From: Fratercula arctica
Lineage: Eukaryota; Chordata; Aves; Charadriiformes; Alcidae
Assembly (NCBI GenBank): GCA_947846985.1
Contig: CANTUZ010000025.1
Coordinates: 2,292,100-2,356,099 of the forward strand
Reading direction: 5' to 3'
Length of the DNA: 64,000 nucleotides
The first letter of the stretch is position 1. Each line of letters opens with the position of its first letter. Both the position numbers and the translations under genes were made by a program. Under the pieces are notes generated by a model that saw nothing but the letters and a program-made list of their open reading frames with translations, was not told where the DNA came from and ran no database searches. Below, in pieces: positions 43,572-55,476 of the stretch.

Positions 43572-45077
43572 TCAGTCCAATCCAATCTCTGCCGTGACCC
43601 CCATAACTTGTCTGATCTTTCTTTCCTGACTGTTCAAAAGGCACGGACACTCTCTCTTCCAATGTCCCTCTTGCCTACAATATGCACGCTGATTCGGTCC
43701 CAGGGGAATGGCACAATGATTTCCATTACAATTCTCACAGTTCCTTCCTCGGCCCTGAGATCCACTCTGCATATTTCCTCTACCTCTCCCTGCTTCTTGT
43801 CTTCCGGTCAAGGCAGCCAGCAAAGAAGCCTGCAGCCTTGCTCGTCCTCGCTTCTCCTTCTCTTCTACTTCATCCCGATTATTATACACCTTATATGCAC
43901 TTGACAATAGCTGTGAGATTGTCATGCCATCTGTGCCCTCCACCTTCTGCAATTTCTTTCTTATATCTGTTGCCGCTTGGCCAATAAACAGCATGTTAAA
44001 CAACTTTAAATTACTAGCATCCTCTGAATCCAGATCTGTTCATTTCTGAGCCACTTCACACAATCTCTCATAAAAAGCTACTGGCGTTTCCTTATCTCCC
44101 TGCTTTACCTCATACAGCTTAGACTAATTTTTGCATTTCTCAACTCCATGCTGAATCCCGTATAAAATTAACTTCCGATATTCCTTTACCCTTTGTAATC
44201 CTCCACTTGTATTCAGATCCCACCCCGGGTCCTCTTTTGGGAGATAACTATCGACAGCAGGCACTCCCCCATGCAGTTTGGTCAGTCCCTCTCTAGCCTT
44301 TTCCAAAACTGTTCTCTTTTCCTCAGAGGTAAGCAAATATTCCAGAAGAACCTGTCCATCTCCCCAATTAGGATTATGAGTCATCATTAGAGTTTTAACA
44401 GTACTATGCATTTTCTCTGAGTTACTTTGGTAAGGTCCAACCGCCTGTTTCCAGTTCAATAAATCAGAAGTATTAAAAGGTACATGCATGTACACTGGTG
44501 TTCCTTCAGGCCCTACAGCCTGTCTGAGGGGAGCTTGAATTATGGGTCTCTGTCCCCTTGTTCTTCCAGCTATGGGGCTTGTAATTTTGTCTCCCTCATC
44601 ATTTAAACTGTCAGATTTTGGTTGGCCTGGGGGAGCTACCAACAGCTGGATATCCTCATCCGTATCTTCCAATTCAGCTTCTTTCGATTTATGACTGGTA
44701 TAACAAGCATTTTCCCTTTTACTCTCTTTCTTACTTAACGCATATATTCCAATTTGATGTTTAGAATCCACCAGACCACATTTTTTCCGAGCATCCCAAT
44801 AATTTCTTAAAGCAAAGAACATATTCACATAAGGCATTTCATCCCATTTTTCAGTTCTCTGACAAAACAACATCAATTGCAATATAGTATTGTATTTTAA
44901 AGATCCATTTTCAAGACAATTTTCACCCTCTTCCAATTTATATTGTGGCCACCATTGATTACAATATTGTATTAACTTATTTTTAGTCATGGGATCCCCT
45001 CCAAATTTATTCCAATTTTTCAGGATGCATCCTAGAGGAGAGCAAGGGGGTGTCTCATGGGAAGCAGCAACGCCCAT
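43572..45077 (-). pseudogene. Class I ERV gag pseudogene
   Basis: The frame starts MGVAASHETPPCSPLG, with Gly 2 suitable for myristoylation, and runs 317 codons to a TAG near 44124. It continues in the same frame past a TGA near 44045 into capsid-like sequence (YERLCEVAQK, LKLFNMLFIGQ) and a nucleocapsid. The single zinc knuckle reads R-A-Y-C-R-Q-E-G-H-W-K-R-E-C, so its first Cys is Arg. It ends at TGA 43572-43574. The N-terminal part is well preserved, and the two internal stops disable it. Confidence 0.85.
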
Positions 45078-45550
45078 TTCAGTACCGAAAAAGATTACAC
45101 AACGTCTCTACACACACTAAAATGAGGGATGTCTCCCGTCGTTTATCAAATTTAAGCTCCTGGTGTGGGACTCTCCCACCCGGTGTTGAGAGCTGACCAA
45201 ACCAAACCCAACGTGTACACAAATCGAAACAATTTAAATGAGGGCCATCTCCCTTCGTTTTTAAAACAACGTGTAGAGGCAAACTTCAAACAAAACAGAT
45301 ATTACTTAAGTGCCGCGATGTTAAGAGCAATTTTTACCAATTGGTACCTGCTACTCAAGCGGTTTCACCCCTATACCCCTTTCCTCGTATTTGCTTTTCA
45401 GTAGCATTGCACTGTTGTATCGCTTACCGCCCAACTGCAGGAGAGGAGCCCATGGAATCCCTGATCAAAAGGTTGGTACACACTGGAATCCAGTCGGGTC
45501 GCTGCTCCTTGTCGGGTACAGCAAGACGATCTGGGCAAGGTTGTCAGCAC

Positions 45551-45569
45551 AGTCCCACCTGGGGTGCCA
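45551..45569 (-). promoter_or_regulatory. Primer-binding site, tRNA-Arg-like
   Basis: On the minus strand TGGCACCCCAGGTGGGACT lies 5 bases inside the LTR end. It is complementary to the 3' end of a tRNA-Arg (CCU-type) as I recall it. The tRNA assignment is from memory. Confidence 0.62.
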
Positions 45570-46539
45570 GAAACTGTTGTCCCAAAGCGGGGTCGTTTAC
45601 CCGGTGTGCAGACACCAATATACACACAGAGTAGAGGTATTATCTATTTATTTCATTTCTGCAGAGATGGGTGCTAGGTGGTAATCCACAAAGCTAGCAC
45701 ACTGGCCTAAAATCTCTTAGAAATATTTGTATGTTCAAAACACAGAAATACACACCCTTAATTATAATTATTGGCTAGTACTTTATCTTAACAATTTCTA
45801 TTGATTAGTACAGTCTCTCGCTTTCATTTAAAGTTACAAGGTCTTTTAACTGATGTGCGCATGCTCCAGTACTGTGGGGGGTAGTCCAATTCAGTCTCCA
45901 ATTGAGATGGTGGTTGCGATCTCCCACTGCCACCTTTACCTTTCCCCCAGTGTTATGGTTTGAGAAAACCCATAACAATTTATTGTCATTTAGACGATTA
46001 TTCTGTCACCCGATGACCCCTCCCCACCCGGAAAGGGGAATCGGGGAAAGCAAGGAAACACAGGGGTTGAAATATAAATAGATTTCATAGAATAAGACTA
46101 AATAATTAACAATAATACTAAAGAACCAGTATTAATCCCAATACTAATATAAGATATACAAGAATTATACTCAGCCAATTATATCAGTAGGAAGCTGTGC
46201 ACTCCCAGCAGTGGACAGCAAATGTGGGACATTATGAGCGCAATGGCTTCATGGGGAAGGGAAGGCCTCAGGGGTCTGGCACCGGGGCAAGGAGTTCTTT
46301 GGACTGCTGCCATCAAGGGAGAGAGAGAACTACACAGCAAACTTTCTAGTTCATATAGAATGTGATGTTCATGGTATGAAATAATCCTGTTGGCCAGCCT
46401 GGGTCAAGCACCCAGGCCTTGCTCCTCCTCATCCCTGCACTTGGCAAGGCTTGAAAACACCGAGACCTTGAATCCCACATAGCCTAGCTGACTATAAAGT
46501 AAATATTTTCATGAATTCAGACACTAGAGTCTTCTAAAA

Positions 46540-48168
46540 GTGCAGTTTTCCCAAGCATTAGAAGAGAAGTTAGTCATCGTAAGTGAAGATCAGGTTCATG
46601 ACCATCTGATGAACCTGAAAGTGAACAAGTCCATAGGACCCAATGGGATACACCCATGGGTATTGAGGGAACTGGCGGATGAGGTTGCTAAACCGCTCTC
46701 TGTTATATCCCAAAAGACATGGCAGTCTGGTGAGGTCCCCACTAACTAGAAAAGGGGAAACATAATCCCCATTTTCAAAAAGGGAAAGAAGGAGGAACCA
46801 GGGAACTATAGGCCAGTCAGTCTCACCTCCATGCCTGGTAAGATTATGGAGCAGATCCTCCTGGAGGCACTGCTGAGGCAGAATAACGAAGAGGTGATTG
46901 GGTACAATCAACACGGCTTCACCAAGGGCAAATCGTGCCTGACAAACCTGGTGGCCTTCTATGAGAAGGTCACAACATCAACAGACAAGGGGAGAGCAAC
47001 CGACGTCATTTACCTGGACCTGAGCAAAGCCTTTGACACTGTCCCGCCATGACATCCTGGTCTCCAAGCTGATAAAATATGGCTTTGATGGACTGACAAT
47101 TCAGTGGATAAAGAACTGGCTTGACAGCCGCACCCAAAGAGTGGCTGTCAATGGGTCCATGTCCAAGTGGAGGCCAGTGACGAGTGGAGTCCCTCAAGGA
47201 TCAGTACTGGGACCGGTCTTGTTTAACATCTTCATCAGTGACATGGACAGTGGCATTGAGTGCACCCTCAGCAAGTTTGCCGACAACACCAAGCTGTGTG
47301 GGGCGGCTGACACACTGGAGGGAAAGGATGCCATCCAGAGGGACCTTGACAGGCTGGAGAGGTGGGCCCGTGTCAGCCTCATGAAGTTCAACAAGACCAA
47401 GTGCAAGGTCCTCCATCTGGGTCAGGGCAATCCCAAGCACCGATATAGGCTGGGCAGTGACTGGCTTGAGAGCAGCCCTGAAGAAAAGGACTTGGGGGTG
47501 CTGGTGGACGAGAGGCTCAACATGAGCCGTCAGTGTGCACTTGCAGCCCAGAAAGCCAATCGTATCCTGGGCTGCATCAGGAGAAGCATGGCCAGCAGGT
47601 CGAGGGAGGTGATTCTCCCCCTCTACTCCACTCTCGTGAGACCCCACCTGGAGTACTGCGTCCAATTCTGGAGCCCCTACTACAAGAAAGATATGGACGT
47701 GCTGGAACATGTCCAGAGAAGGGCCACGAGGATGATGAGAGGGCTGGAGCACCTCTCCTATGAGGACAGGCTGAGAGAGTTGGGGTTGTTCAGTCTGGAG
47801 AAGAGAAGGCTCCGAGGAGACCTTATAGTGGCCTACCAGTATCTTCAGGGGGCCTACAAGAAAGCTGGTGAGGGACTTCTTAGGATGTTGGGTAATGGTA
47901 GGACTAGAGGGAATGGATTAAAACTAGAGATGGGACGATTCAGACTGGACGTTAGGAAGAAGTTCTTCACCATGAGGGTGGTGAGACACTGGAACAGGTT
48001 GCCCAGAGAGGTGGTGGAAGCCCCATCCCTGGAAGTTTTTAAGGCCAGGCTGGATGGGGCTCTGAGCAACCTGATCTAGTGGGAGGTGTCCCTGCCCATG
48101 GCAGGGGGGTTGGAACTAGATGATCTTTAAGGTCCCTTCCAACCTTAACAATTCTATGATTCTATGTG
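46540..48168 (+). mobile_element. CR1 LINE (copy G) inside the nested LTR
   Basis: A 1.6-kb ORF2 3' part with ATTCTATG tail at about 48150-48168. It includes the thumb-proximal region (VNKSIGPNGIHPWVLREL), [45 protein letters not shown] and the C-terminal region. It is complete at the 3' end, truncated at the 5' end, and antisense to the LTR. Confidence 0.93.
47033..48079 (+). pseudogene. CR1 copy G ORF2 C-terminal frame
   Basis: This 348-codon open frame runs from just after motif A to the stop. It has [15 protein letters not shown] (motif B). The catalytic FADD box reads FADN, so the second Asp is Asn. It is separated by a one-base shift (CCCGCC at 47042-47047) from the upstream frame 46831-47052 that ends at AFDTVPP. 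Length and order match the C-terminal part of CR1 RT. Confidence 0.88.
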
Positions 48169-48494
48169 TCACTCAACCCAGGACACCCAGTTACTGCAAA
48201 TTTTTGTTGACTTTATGCCTTATCCAGCAGCTGTCTGGGTTTCATCCGGTTTCGGCATCTCCTCTGGTGGGATGTTCCTTATTATCAGCCTTCTGTTCTT
48301 CTTCAAGGGTATATTCATTATTAAGGCATTTATTGTTTATACCAAGTGTCTAGTTTCACAGGGCCTTGTGACCTTTTTACAGCTCTTTATTCTTACTTAA
48401 TGAGAGATTCTACCTTCTGAAATATATTTTACATTTTTAAAAGCACATTCTACCTTCTTAAACTACATCAGGGAGGAGAGTTGTACCACCACAA

Positions 48495-48607
48495 TGGGGC
48501 TTTGAGCAACCTGGTCTAGTGGGAGGTGTCCCTGCCCATGGCAGGGGGGTTGGAACTAGATGATCTTTAAGGTCCCTTCCAACTCAAACCATTCTATGAT
48601 TCTATAA
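48495..48607 (+). mobile_element. CR1 3' tail fragment
   Basis: Only the last about 110 bp of a CR1 (from GCTTTGAGCAACCTGGTC) with an ATTCTATG tail. It flanks the class I provirus on its 5' side, so the provirus may have inserted in this CR1. Confidence 0.85.
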
Positions 48608-49227
48608 TTCTCTTTTCCTATCTTGGAACAGTGCTACTCCCAGTCCTTTCTGTGCTGGTCTGCAGCACCATTAAATACAGGTAAATGCTCATCATGGAAT
48701 AATTCTAAAATAAAAATAAACACAAATCATTTTATTAAAGAAGAATTTTCATCAGTAGAGGAGAGTAAAATGGTGTGAACAAAGAAATGTGCCTCAGGGA
48801 TGTTAAACAGCCTTTTTGCCCTGTCTTGAATATGTAATGTATCCTGGTTATCATCAGTTATGTACTTTACCCACCATATATAGTTTCTTTCCCAGACCAC
48901 TGTAAAGAATTTTAAAAAATGAATTTTTAACCAATCTGCATGTAACTATTTCCTTTGTGTACTATTGTATACTAATAAGCTATGAATTTAGGGAATCACC
49001 TTTATTCTGACATCCTCAAATCTCAAACTTTACAATATCAGTATATACTGCATATAATTTCCAATAAACACAGTTTTTTATGTGTGCAGCCTTTCCACAG
49101 ATAATATTTGATATATTTACAGCTGCATCTGAAAAGGAAAGCAGCAGTCAAGAGAGACAGAAGAGCAGCTGTTTCAGTAATCAGCTTTTCCAGAAAGATA
49201 GTTGTCAACATAGGTTCAAGCTCTGCT
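48608..49227. other. Unassigned sequence
   Basis: No gene or repeat is recognised between the CR1 tail and the next LTR. Confidence 0.4.
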
Positions 49228-49842
49228 TGTTGTCCCAAATTGGGATTGTTTACCCGATGTGCAAGACACCAATGTACACACAGAGTAGAAGTATTTAAAT
49301 AAATCATTTCTGTGCAGAGATGGGTGCTAGGTGGTAATCCACAAAGCTAGCACACTGGCCTATGAGCTCCTCAGAATATTTATATGGTTCAAAACACAGA
49401 AATACACAAACTTAATTATAATTATTGGTTAGTACCTTATCTTAACAATTTCTATTGGTTAGTACAGTCTCACTTTCATTTAAAGCTACAGTGTCCTTTA
49501 ACTGATGTGCGCGTGCTCCAGTACCGTGGGGGGTAATTCTGTTCAGTCTCTAATTGAGTCGGTGGTCGTGATCTCCCACTGCTGCCTTTACCTTTCCCCC
49601 AGTTACTGCAAATCTTTGTTGACTTTCTGCTTCTTCCAGCAGCTGTCTGGTTTTCAGCTGGTTTCAGGCCTCCTGTGGAGGGATGTTCCCTTGTTATCAG
49701 CCTTTTGTTCCTCTTCAAGGGTATATTCATTAGCAAGGCATGTATTGTTTATACTAAGTGTCCTGTTTCACAAGGCCTTTTTAACCCTTTTATAGCTCTT
49801 TGTTCTTGCTCAGTGAAAGATTCCAATTTCTAAGGTACATCA
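49228..49842 (-). mobile_element. Solo LTR of the class I family
   Basis: The 615-bp LTR has plus-strand ends TGTTGTCCC and TACATCA and a 4-bp duplication TGCT (49224-49227 and 49843-49846). On the minus strand a GCTATAAAAGG box lies near 49795. It is the uninterrupted homologue of the provirus LTR at 45575-48470. Confidence 0.9.
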
Positions 49843-50188
49843 TGCTGAAAACTGTTTTTCATGATAATTATCTCTTGGCTTCCATGTGAACTTCTAATTA
49901 AGGCTAAGAAATAATGTTCCTTTTAGAGAGTTTTAGATACAGACTTAACGTCAGAGGAACAAACTGTTAACATCCAGCTGTTCATGAGATAAAAAGAACA
50001 GAAGAAAATGCTCAACCTTGTATATACATTTTTGCACTTTTATTCCTTCAAGCTGATAGCTTATCATATAGCAATGCACTGCTCCTCAGGGGTCTCCTGC
50101 ATCTGGCTCTGCTAGGAGTCAGTCTCAGTGAGTTGACTGGTGATGAAACCTCATTTAGAGACTGACCTTTATTCTGAGTCAAATTCAT
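49843..50188. other. Unassigned sequence
   Basis: About 345 bp with nothing recognised. Confidence 0.4.
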
Positions 50189-50341
50189 AGAATCACAGAA
50201 TGGCTCCAGTCCCTCCAGCATCACAGAGATGCTCCAGTCCCTTAATCATCTTAGCAGCCCTTTGCTGGACTCTCTCCAGTAGCTCTATTTCTTTCTTGAA
50301 CTGAGGAGCCTAGAACTGGACACAGTACTCCAGGTAAATTC
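50189..50341 (-). mobile_element. CR1 fragment, internally deleted
   Basis: A minus-strand CR1 tail (AGAATCACAGAATGG) is joined directly to C-terminal ORF2 sequence (GCAGCCCTTTGCTGGAC...). This is a short remnant missing the intervening stretch. Confidence 0.8.
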
Positions 50342-50832
50342 CTGTGCTACCAGAACTTAAACATTCTTTGTAAAAAATAATTTTTTCCAAATAAAGAACT
50401 TCAAGGGAAGGAAGATGGAGTTGGTGATATTGGCTAGATTTTTTTCAATGCATCCTAGTGAACTTTAGCATGTACACAGCATTTTATTAACACCTTCTAC
50501 TTGATTGTTACAGTCTTTCTCCTTCCTCTCTCCAGGAAGAGCAGTCTCTTGCCTTTAGCTTGAAGGTTAAGTGAATTGATAAGAGACACAGAAAGAGCAG
50601 GAAAAACTTTTTGTTGGCTCAATGCTGCCTCTTGGGCTATTGAGTTGCTTTTCACAAATCTAGGAGTTACACTAGATTTCCAGAGAAGCAGCAGGTTTAG
50701 TTGCAGGTCTCTGGAGGCAGTTTGAAGCAGCTATCAATGGCAGCTAGATGCTTTCCTCTCATGTCCCTGCCAGCACCATGACAGGATCAAGCATCCTCTT
50801 GAGAAAACCATGGTTTCTGCCATTTATACAAT
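50342..50832. other. Unassigned sequence
   Basis: About 490 bp with nothing recognised. Confidence 0.4.
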
Positions 50833-51866
50833 AGAATCATAGAATTGTCTAGGTTGGAAGGGACCTTTCAGATCATCTAGTCCAACCATCAACCTAACTC
50901 TGACAAAAACCATCACTAAACCATATCTCTAAGCACAACGTCTACCCGTTAGCCTGGAGAAGAGAAGGCTGAGGGGAGACCTTATTAATGTTTACAAGTA
51001 TCTAAAGGGTGGGTTTAAGGAGGATGGAGCCAGACTCTTTTCAGTGGTTCCCAGTAACAGGACGAGGGGTAACGGGCACAAGCTGGAACACAGGAAGTTC
51101 TGATCAAATATGAGAAAAAACTTCTTTACGGTGAGGGTGACAGAGCACTGGAACAGGCTGCCCAGGGAGGCTGTGGGGTCCCCTTCTCTGGAGACTTTCA
51201 AGACCCGTCTGGATGCAGTCCTGAGTAATGTGCTGTAGGCAATCCTGCTTTAGCAGGGGAGTGGGACTAGATGATCTCTAGAGGTCCCTTCCAACTCTGA
51301 AAATTCTGTGATTCCGTGAAATACCTCCAGGGATGACGATTCCACCACTTCCCTGGGCAGCCTGTTCCAATGCTTGATAACCCTTTCAGTGTAAAAATTT
51401 TTCCTAATATCCTGTCTAAACCTCCCCTGGCACAACTTGAGGCGGTTTCCTCTTGTCCTATCGCCTGTTACTTGGGAGAAGAGACAGACCACCACCTCTC
51501 TACAACCTCCTTTCAGGTAGTTGTAGAGAGCGAGAAGGTCTCCCCTCAGCCTCCTTTTCTCCAGGCTAAACAACTCCAGCTCCCTCAGCCTCTCCTCATA
51601 AAACTTGTTCTCCAGACCCCTCACCAGCTTAGTTGCCCTTCTCTGGACACACTCCAGCACCTCAATGTCTTTCCTGTTGTGAGGGGCCCAAAACTGGACA
51701 GAGTACTCGAGGTGGGGCCTCACCAGTGCCGAGTACAAGGGGAGTACACTTCCTGAGTGTACTCCGAGTACACTTCCCTCGTCCTACTCCCCACACTGTT
51801 CCTGATACAGGCCAGAATGCTGTTGGCCTTCTTGGCCACCTGGGCACACTGCTGGCTCATTTCATC
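50833..51866 (-). mobile_element. CR1 LINE, minus strand, split by a plus-strand CR1
   Basis: The tail is at 50833-50947 (AGAATCATAGAATTGTC...). The body resumes at 51320 with AAATACCTCCAGGGATG and runs to about 51866. The frame 51250-51738 encodes the usual C-terminal stretch ([18 protein letters not shown]). A short local duplication around GAGTACAC lies at 51730-51770. Confidence 0.9.
50948..51319 (+). mobile_element. CR1 3' end nested in the minus-strand CR1
   Basis: It starts at AGCCTGGAGAAGAGAAGGC and ends in ATTCTGTGATTCCGTG. It is 5'-truncated, of the ATTCTGTG subfamily, inserted head-on in a CR1 of the ATTCTATG type. Confidence 0.88.
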
Positions 51867-53084
51867 GTGCCTTCAGTGGAAGGCATTTTTATCTGTGTTC
51901 TCTAGCAAAGAAATTGAGCTAAATTTTCAGCCCTGGGTATGATTTCTCTTTTTTTCTACCAACTAAAGGTGGTCTTCACAGTGAAAAGGACCCAGAACTA
52001 CACAGGTATATAAAACTCTGCTGCTCCTCTTCAAGAATCACAAACCAGAGTTGGGCCATAGCTTCAGGCTCTTCCAGCTCCAAGAGCCACCTTAGCAGGA
52101 TTAACACCACCACAAATGCTTTTATTTAAAAAAGCCTCTTAAAGAACACAATTGTTCAGAAACCTTCAATCCTGAATATATGAGGCAGAAACAGATTTTT
52201 CTGGTTTACATTCAAATAGCACAAAGCTTTAGTAATACAATGTGCAGGCAATCCTGGTTCATAGGAAATGATGTGGGGTAATAGATTGTGAGGAGATGGA
52301 AAGAAACCTGGAGATGGGATGGGGAAGAGTGGCAGGGATCTGGTGCAGGATTAGGGAGAGTGGTGAGGATCAGTGGGTGCATTAGTAATTTCTGCCACTT
52401 CTATTTTGCAGAGCAGAACAGGCTGTTTACTTTGAACAGCAGCTTTCCACAGTCTAAAACGCACCAAGCACTTATCCTTGAGGTTGCAGCATTTTTTCTT
52501 ATCAACAATGAGCAGGTTTTTCACTCCCAATTGCGTTTTTTCACTCCCAACTGCATTTTTCTCTCACAAAATATTAATCAAGGCTTTTCATGGATTGAAA
52601 AGCTTTGTTCCAGTTATAACTGTTACTTCAAAAATGTAAAGCCTAAAAGAAAGGGGCAGTTTTAGCCTCACTCCATGAAAATGTCTGAAATCATACTCTG
52701 TGAAATGAGGTGCAAAGTCATTAAAATCCTGTCTCTACTCGGCTGTGGAGTAGAGATTCATAGCTCTGTATTTAAGTCTGAACAATAAATAAAAATAGCT
52801 GTGGTCCAGCCCCCTAATACCTGCTGGCAAAATTATGTCTTTGTGAAATATGGGAGCAACATGCTGTGATCGTTCTATTTTACCTCACACAGAAATATTA
52901 ATTCAACAGTATGGCCATTTTTCAGAGTAAAGAAACTGAGAGGACAAACCTTCAGGCCCAAGAGAGGGAAGAGAGACAAAAACAAAAAGTGGGAATTATG
53001 AAGAACCTGAATTCAGAAACACAGTGCAAATATCCTCCACCGTAGACACTGGCTGCTCTGTAGTTATCTCTAGAAATCACAGAA
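51867..53084. other. Non-coding sequence
   Basis: Contains a short direct repeat (TTTTTCACTCCCAA twice, about 52517-52550). No exon is recognised. Confidence 0.4.
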
Positions 53085-54001
53085 TCACAGAATCATAGGG
53101 TTGGAAGGGACCTCTGGAGATCATCTAGTCCAACCCCCCTGCCAGAGCAGGGTCACCTAGAGCAGGTTGCACAGGAATGCGTCCAGGCGGGTTTTGAATG
53201 TCTCCAGAGATGGAGACTCCACCACCTCTCTGGGCAGCCTGTTCCAGTGCTCTGCCACCCTCAAAGGAAAGAAGGTCCTCCTCATGTTTAGGTGGAACTT
53301 CCTGTGCTCAAGTTTGTGCCTGTTACCTCTTGTCCTGTCACTGGGCACCACTGAAAAGAGCCTGGTCCCATCCTCCTGACGCCCACCCTTGAAGTATTTA
53401 TAAACGTTGATAAGATTCCACCTTAGTCGTCTTTTTTCGAGACTGAAGAGACCCAAATCCCTCAGCCTTTCCTCATAAGAGAGGTGTTCCAGTCCCCTCA
53501 TCATCTTGGTAGCCCTTTGCCACACCCTCTCCAGCAGTTCCCTGTCCTTCTTGAACCGGGGAGCCCAGAACTGGACACAGGACTCCAGGTGCGGCCTCAC
53601 CAGGGCAGAGTAGAGGGGGAGGATGACCTCCCTTGACCTGCTGGCCACACTCTTCTTGATGCACCCCAGGAAGCCATTGGCCTTCTTGGCCATGAGGGCA
53701 CATTGCTGGCTCATGGTCATCCTGTTGTCCACCAGGACTCCCAGGTCTCTTTCCACAGAGCTGCTCTCCAGCAGGTCAGCCCCCAACCTGTCCTGGTGCA
53801 TGGGGTTATTCCTCCCCAGGTGCAGCACCCTACACTTGCCCTTGTTGAATTTCATAAGGCTTCTCTCCGCCCAACTCTCCAGCCTGTCCAGGTCTCTCTG
53901 TATGTCTCATTCAACAGTGGGACCACAACTTCTCTAGTTTTCCTTTTGCCTCCAATATACTTGAAGAAGCCCTTCCTCTTGAGTTTGACACCCCTTGCCA
54001 T
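53085..54001 (-). mobile_element. CR1 LINE, minus strand, internally deleted (copy I)
   Basis: The tail (ACAGAATCACAGAATC) is at 53085. The frame 53157-53855 encodes 232 codons ([18 protein letters not shown] ... [16 protein letters not shown]). At about 53908 it jumps to a part that lies about 0.9 kb upstream in a complete CR1 (matching 57075-57180), so the RT core was lost. Confidence 0.92.
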
Positions 54002-54119
54002 GTATTGCACTGATTAGGTTTGTCCTGCAGAAGATGATGTCACTTCAGGTACTAACAACTCCCTTCAGCTCAGCTCCCTTCTTTCCTTTACGGGTATCAG
54101 CAGAAATTCCTAGCCCTAT

Positions 54120-54405
54120 GTCATGTTTTCAGCTGATATAGAGTTGACTTTTTTGGTAGCAGTTGGTATAGTGCTATGTTTTGGATTTGGCACCTGCCTG
54201 CCGATGGGAAGTAGAGAACAAATTCCTTGCTTTGCTTTGCTTGCGTGCGTGGCTTTTGCTCTACCTATTAAACTGCCTTTATCTCAACCCATGAGTTTTT
54301 TCTCACTTTTACTCTTCCATTTCTCTCCCCCATCCAAACTGGAGGGGAGTGAGTGAGTGGCTGCATGGTCCTGGCTGGGTTGCTGGCTGAGGTTAAACCA
54401 CGACA
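54120..54405 (+). mobile_element. LTR 3' fragment
   Basis: The right end reads GAGGTTAAACCACGACA, an LTR-type terminus. An ATTAAA at about 54269 precedes a leader like that of other LTRs (CTCAACCCATGAGTTTTTTCTC). The 5' boundary is uncertain and no target duplication is seen. Confidence 0.6.
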
Positions 54406-55403
54406 CCCTATTGTCAAAGAAGCACCCTCAGTATTAATGTGCTTCCATATAATCTGACTTGAAATGAAATTGCCTCTTTGCACAATATGAGAAAAAAAAT
54501 TAAACCCAGCCGTTCAGCTCATGGATCCCTGTTGTTATCGTGGTTGTTGCTTGTAGTGAAGGCTGGGAATGTTTGAGAGTTAAAATGGTTTATATAAATA
54601 CTTACAGTAAAACCAATGCCCTGCCAAAATCACTTGAGACCCATGATGAGACCTCTGCTCTCAATACATGCTGTGTAATTCTCAAATTTTGCAATAATTG
54701 CACAGTGAAAATTAAAAAGATTTATAGAAAATTACAGATTTTACAGAATATACAGATTTTTACAGAATTATACATATAATCTTACTTTGGCATTAGGAAG
54801 ATTAATGGATCACCACCATAGGGAAAGTGATAGTGTAAATATCTTCAAAAGCAGATTTTTCCTGTAATTAAAGTGATCAGGAAAACTTCAGTTCTCCTGA
54901 AAATCTGCTTAATGAATTATATAATATACTTATAAGAACCTGTGTGGATGTAGCTGGAGAATTATACTTAAGTAGTGTCTGAATACATATTTTTCTGAAC
55001 ATGTTTCTTTGGCAAACCATTAGAAAGAAATTTTTATGTAATGCTATAATAATTTGTTTGCTTGCTTGTTTTACAAAAGAATAGACAAAAAACTGCTGAA
55101 TCTGTGGCTATCTAATGACAATGGAATTATGTGTTTTGTAGCCTGATATTTTGTGTTCATTCAGAGCATGGCCCCCTGGTGAACGCGTCTAACCATTGCA
55201 ACTCCACGGTCAGAAGGGTTTCAGTATATGTGAAGTTTAAATAGCCTACTTCCAACAGTATTTACCCTATACTTTTCTTTCTGGATAATCAGACCACTTT
55301 ATACAACCACAGTCACCTTGTCAGAAGATATTTGTCATTTTGTTTGTTGACATATTATAGAAAAAATATAGCCTGTCACTAAACAAAGGTTTCTGTCAGT
55401 TAG
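54406..55403. other. Non-coding AT-rich sequence
   Basis: No recognised features. Confidence 0.4.
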
Positions 55404-55476
55404 GTTGATGGTTGAACTAGATGATCTGAAAGGCCCCTTCCAACCTAGGCAATTCTATGATTCTATGATTCTATGA
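55404..55476 (+). mobile_element. CR1 3' tail fragment
   Basis: The last about 70 bp of a CR1 with three ATTCTATG-type units. Confidence 0.85.

Larger units (their letters stand above)
45951..48185 (-). mobile_element. Solo LTR nested in the class I 5' LTR, itself split by a CR1
   Basis: The plus-strand ends are TGTTATGG (45951) and CCAGGACA (48185), with the 5-bp duplication CCCAG at 45946-45950 and 48186-48190. LTR sequence occupies 45951 to about 46539 and 48169-48185; the middle is CR1 copy G. The family shares end sequences with the ERVL-linked LTRs but is otherwise distinct. Confidence 0.88.
40289..48470 (-). mobile_element. Class I (gamma-like) endogenous retrovirus, gag-pro-pol, decayed
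   Basis: The sense order is 5' LTR (48470-45575, itself interrupted), primer-binding site, gag, protease, RT with YVDD, RNase H and integrase. No env is recognisable, and the expected 3' LTR is missing. Gag, protease and RT lie in one frame separated by stops, as in gamma-type viruses that use readthrough, but extra stops and frameshifts are present. The related solo LTR at 49228-49842 has a 4-bp duplication, typical of this class. Confidence 0.88.
45575..48470 (-). mobile_element. 5' LTR of the class I provirus, split by a nested LTR
   Basis: The LTR is made of 45575-45950 and 48191-48470 (about 656 bp net). The plus-strand ends are TGTTGTCCC and CTACATCA. The uninterrupted homologue at 49228-49842 shows CCCCCAGTTACTGC continuous, where this copy has a 2.24-kb insertion. 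The minus strand carries a TATA region in the 48191-48470 part. Confidence 0.88.

Noticed and set aside
52288..52665. 125-codon plus-strand frame in repeat-poor sequence
   Set aside because: The composition is low-complexity at the start, with no splice sites in phase and no recognised domain.
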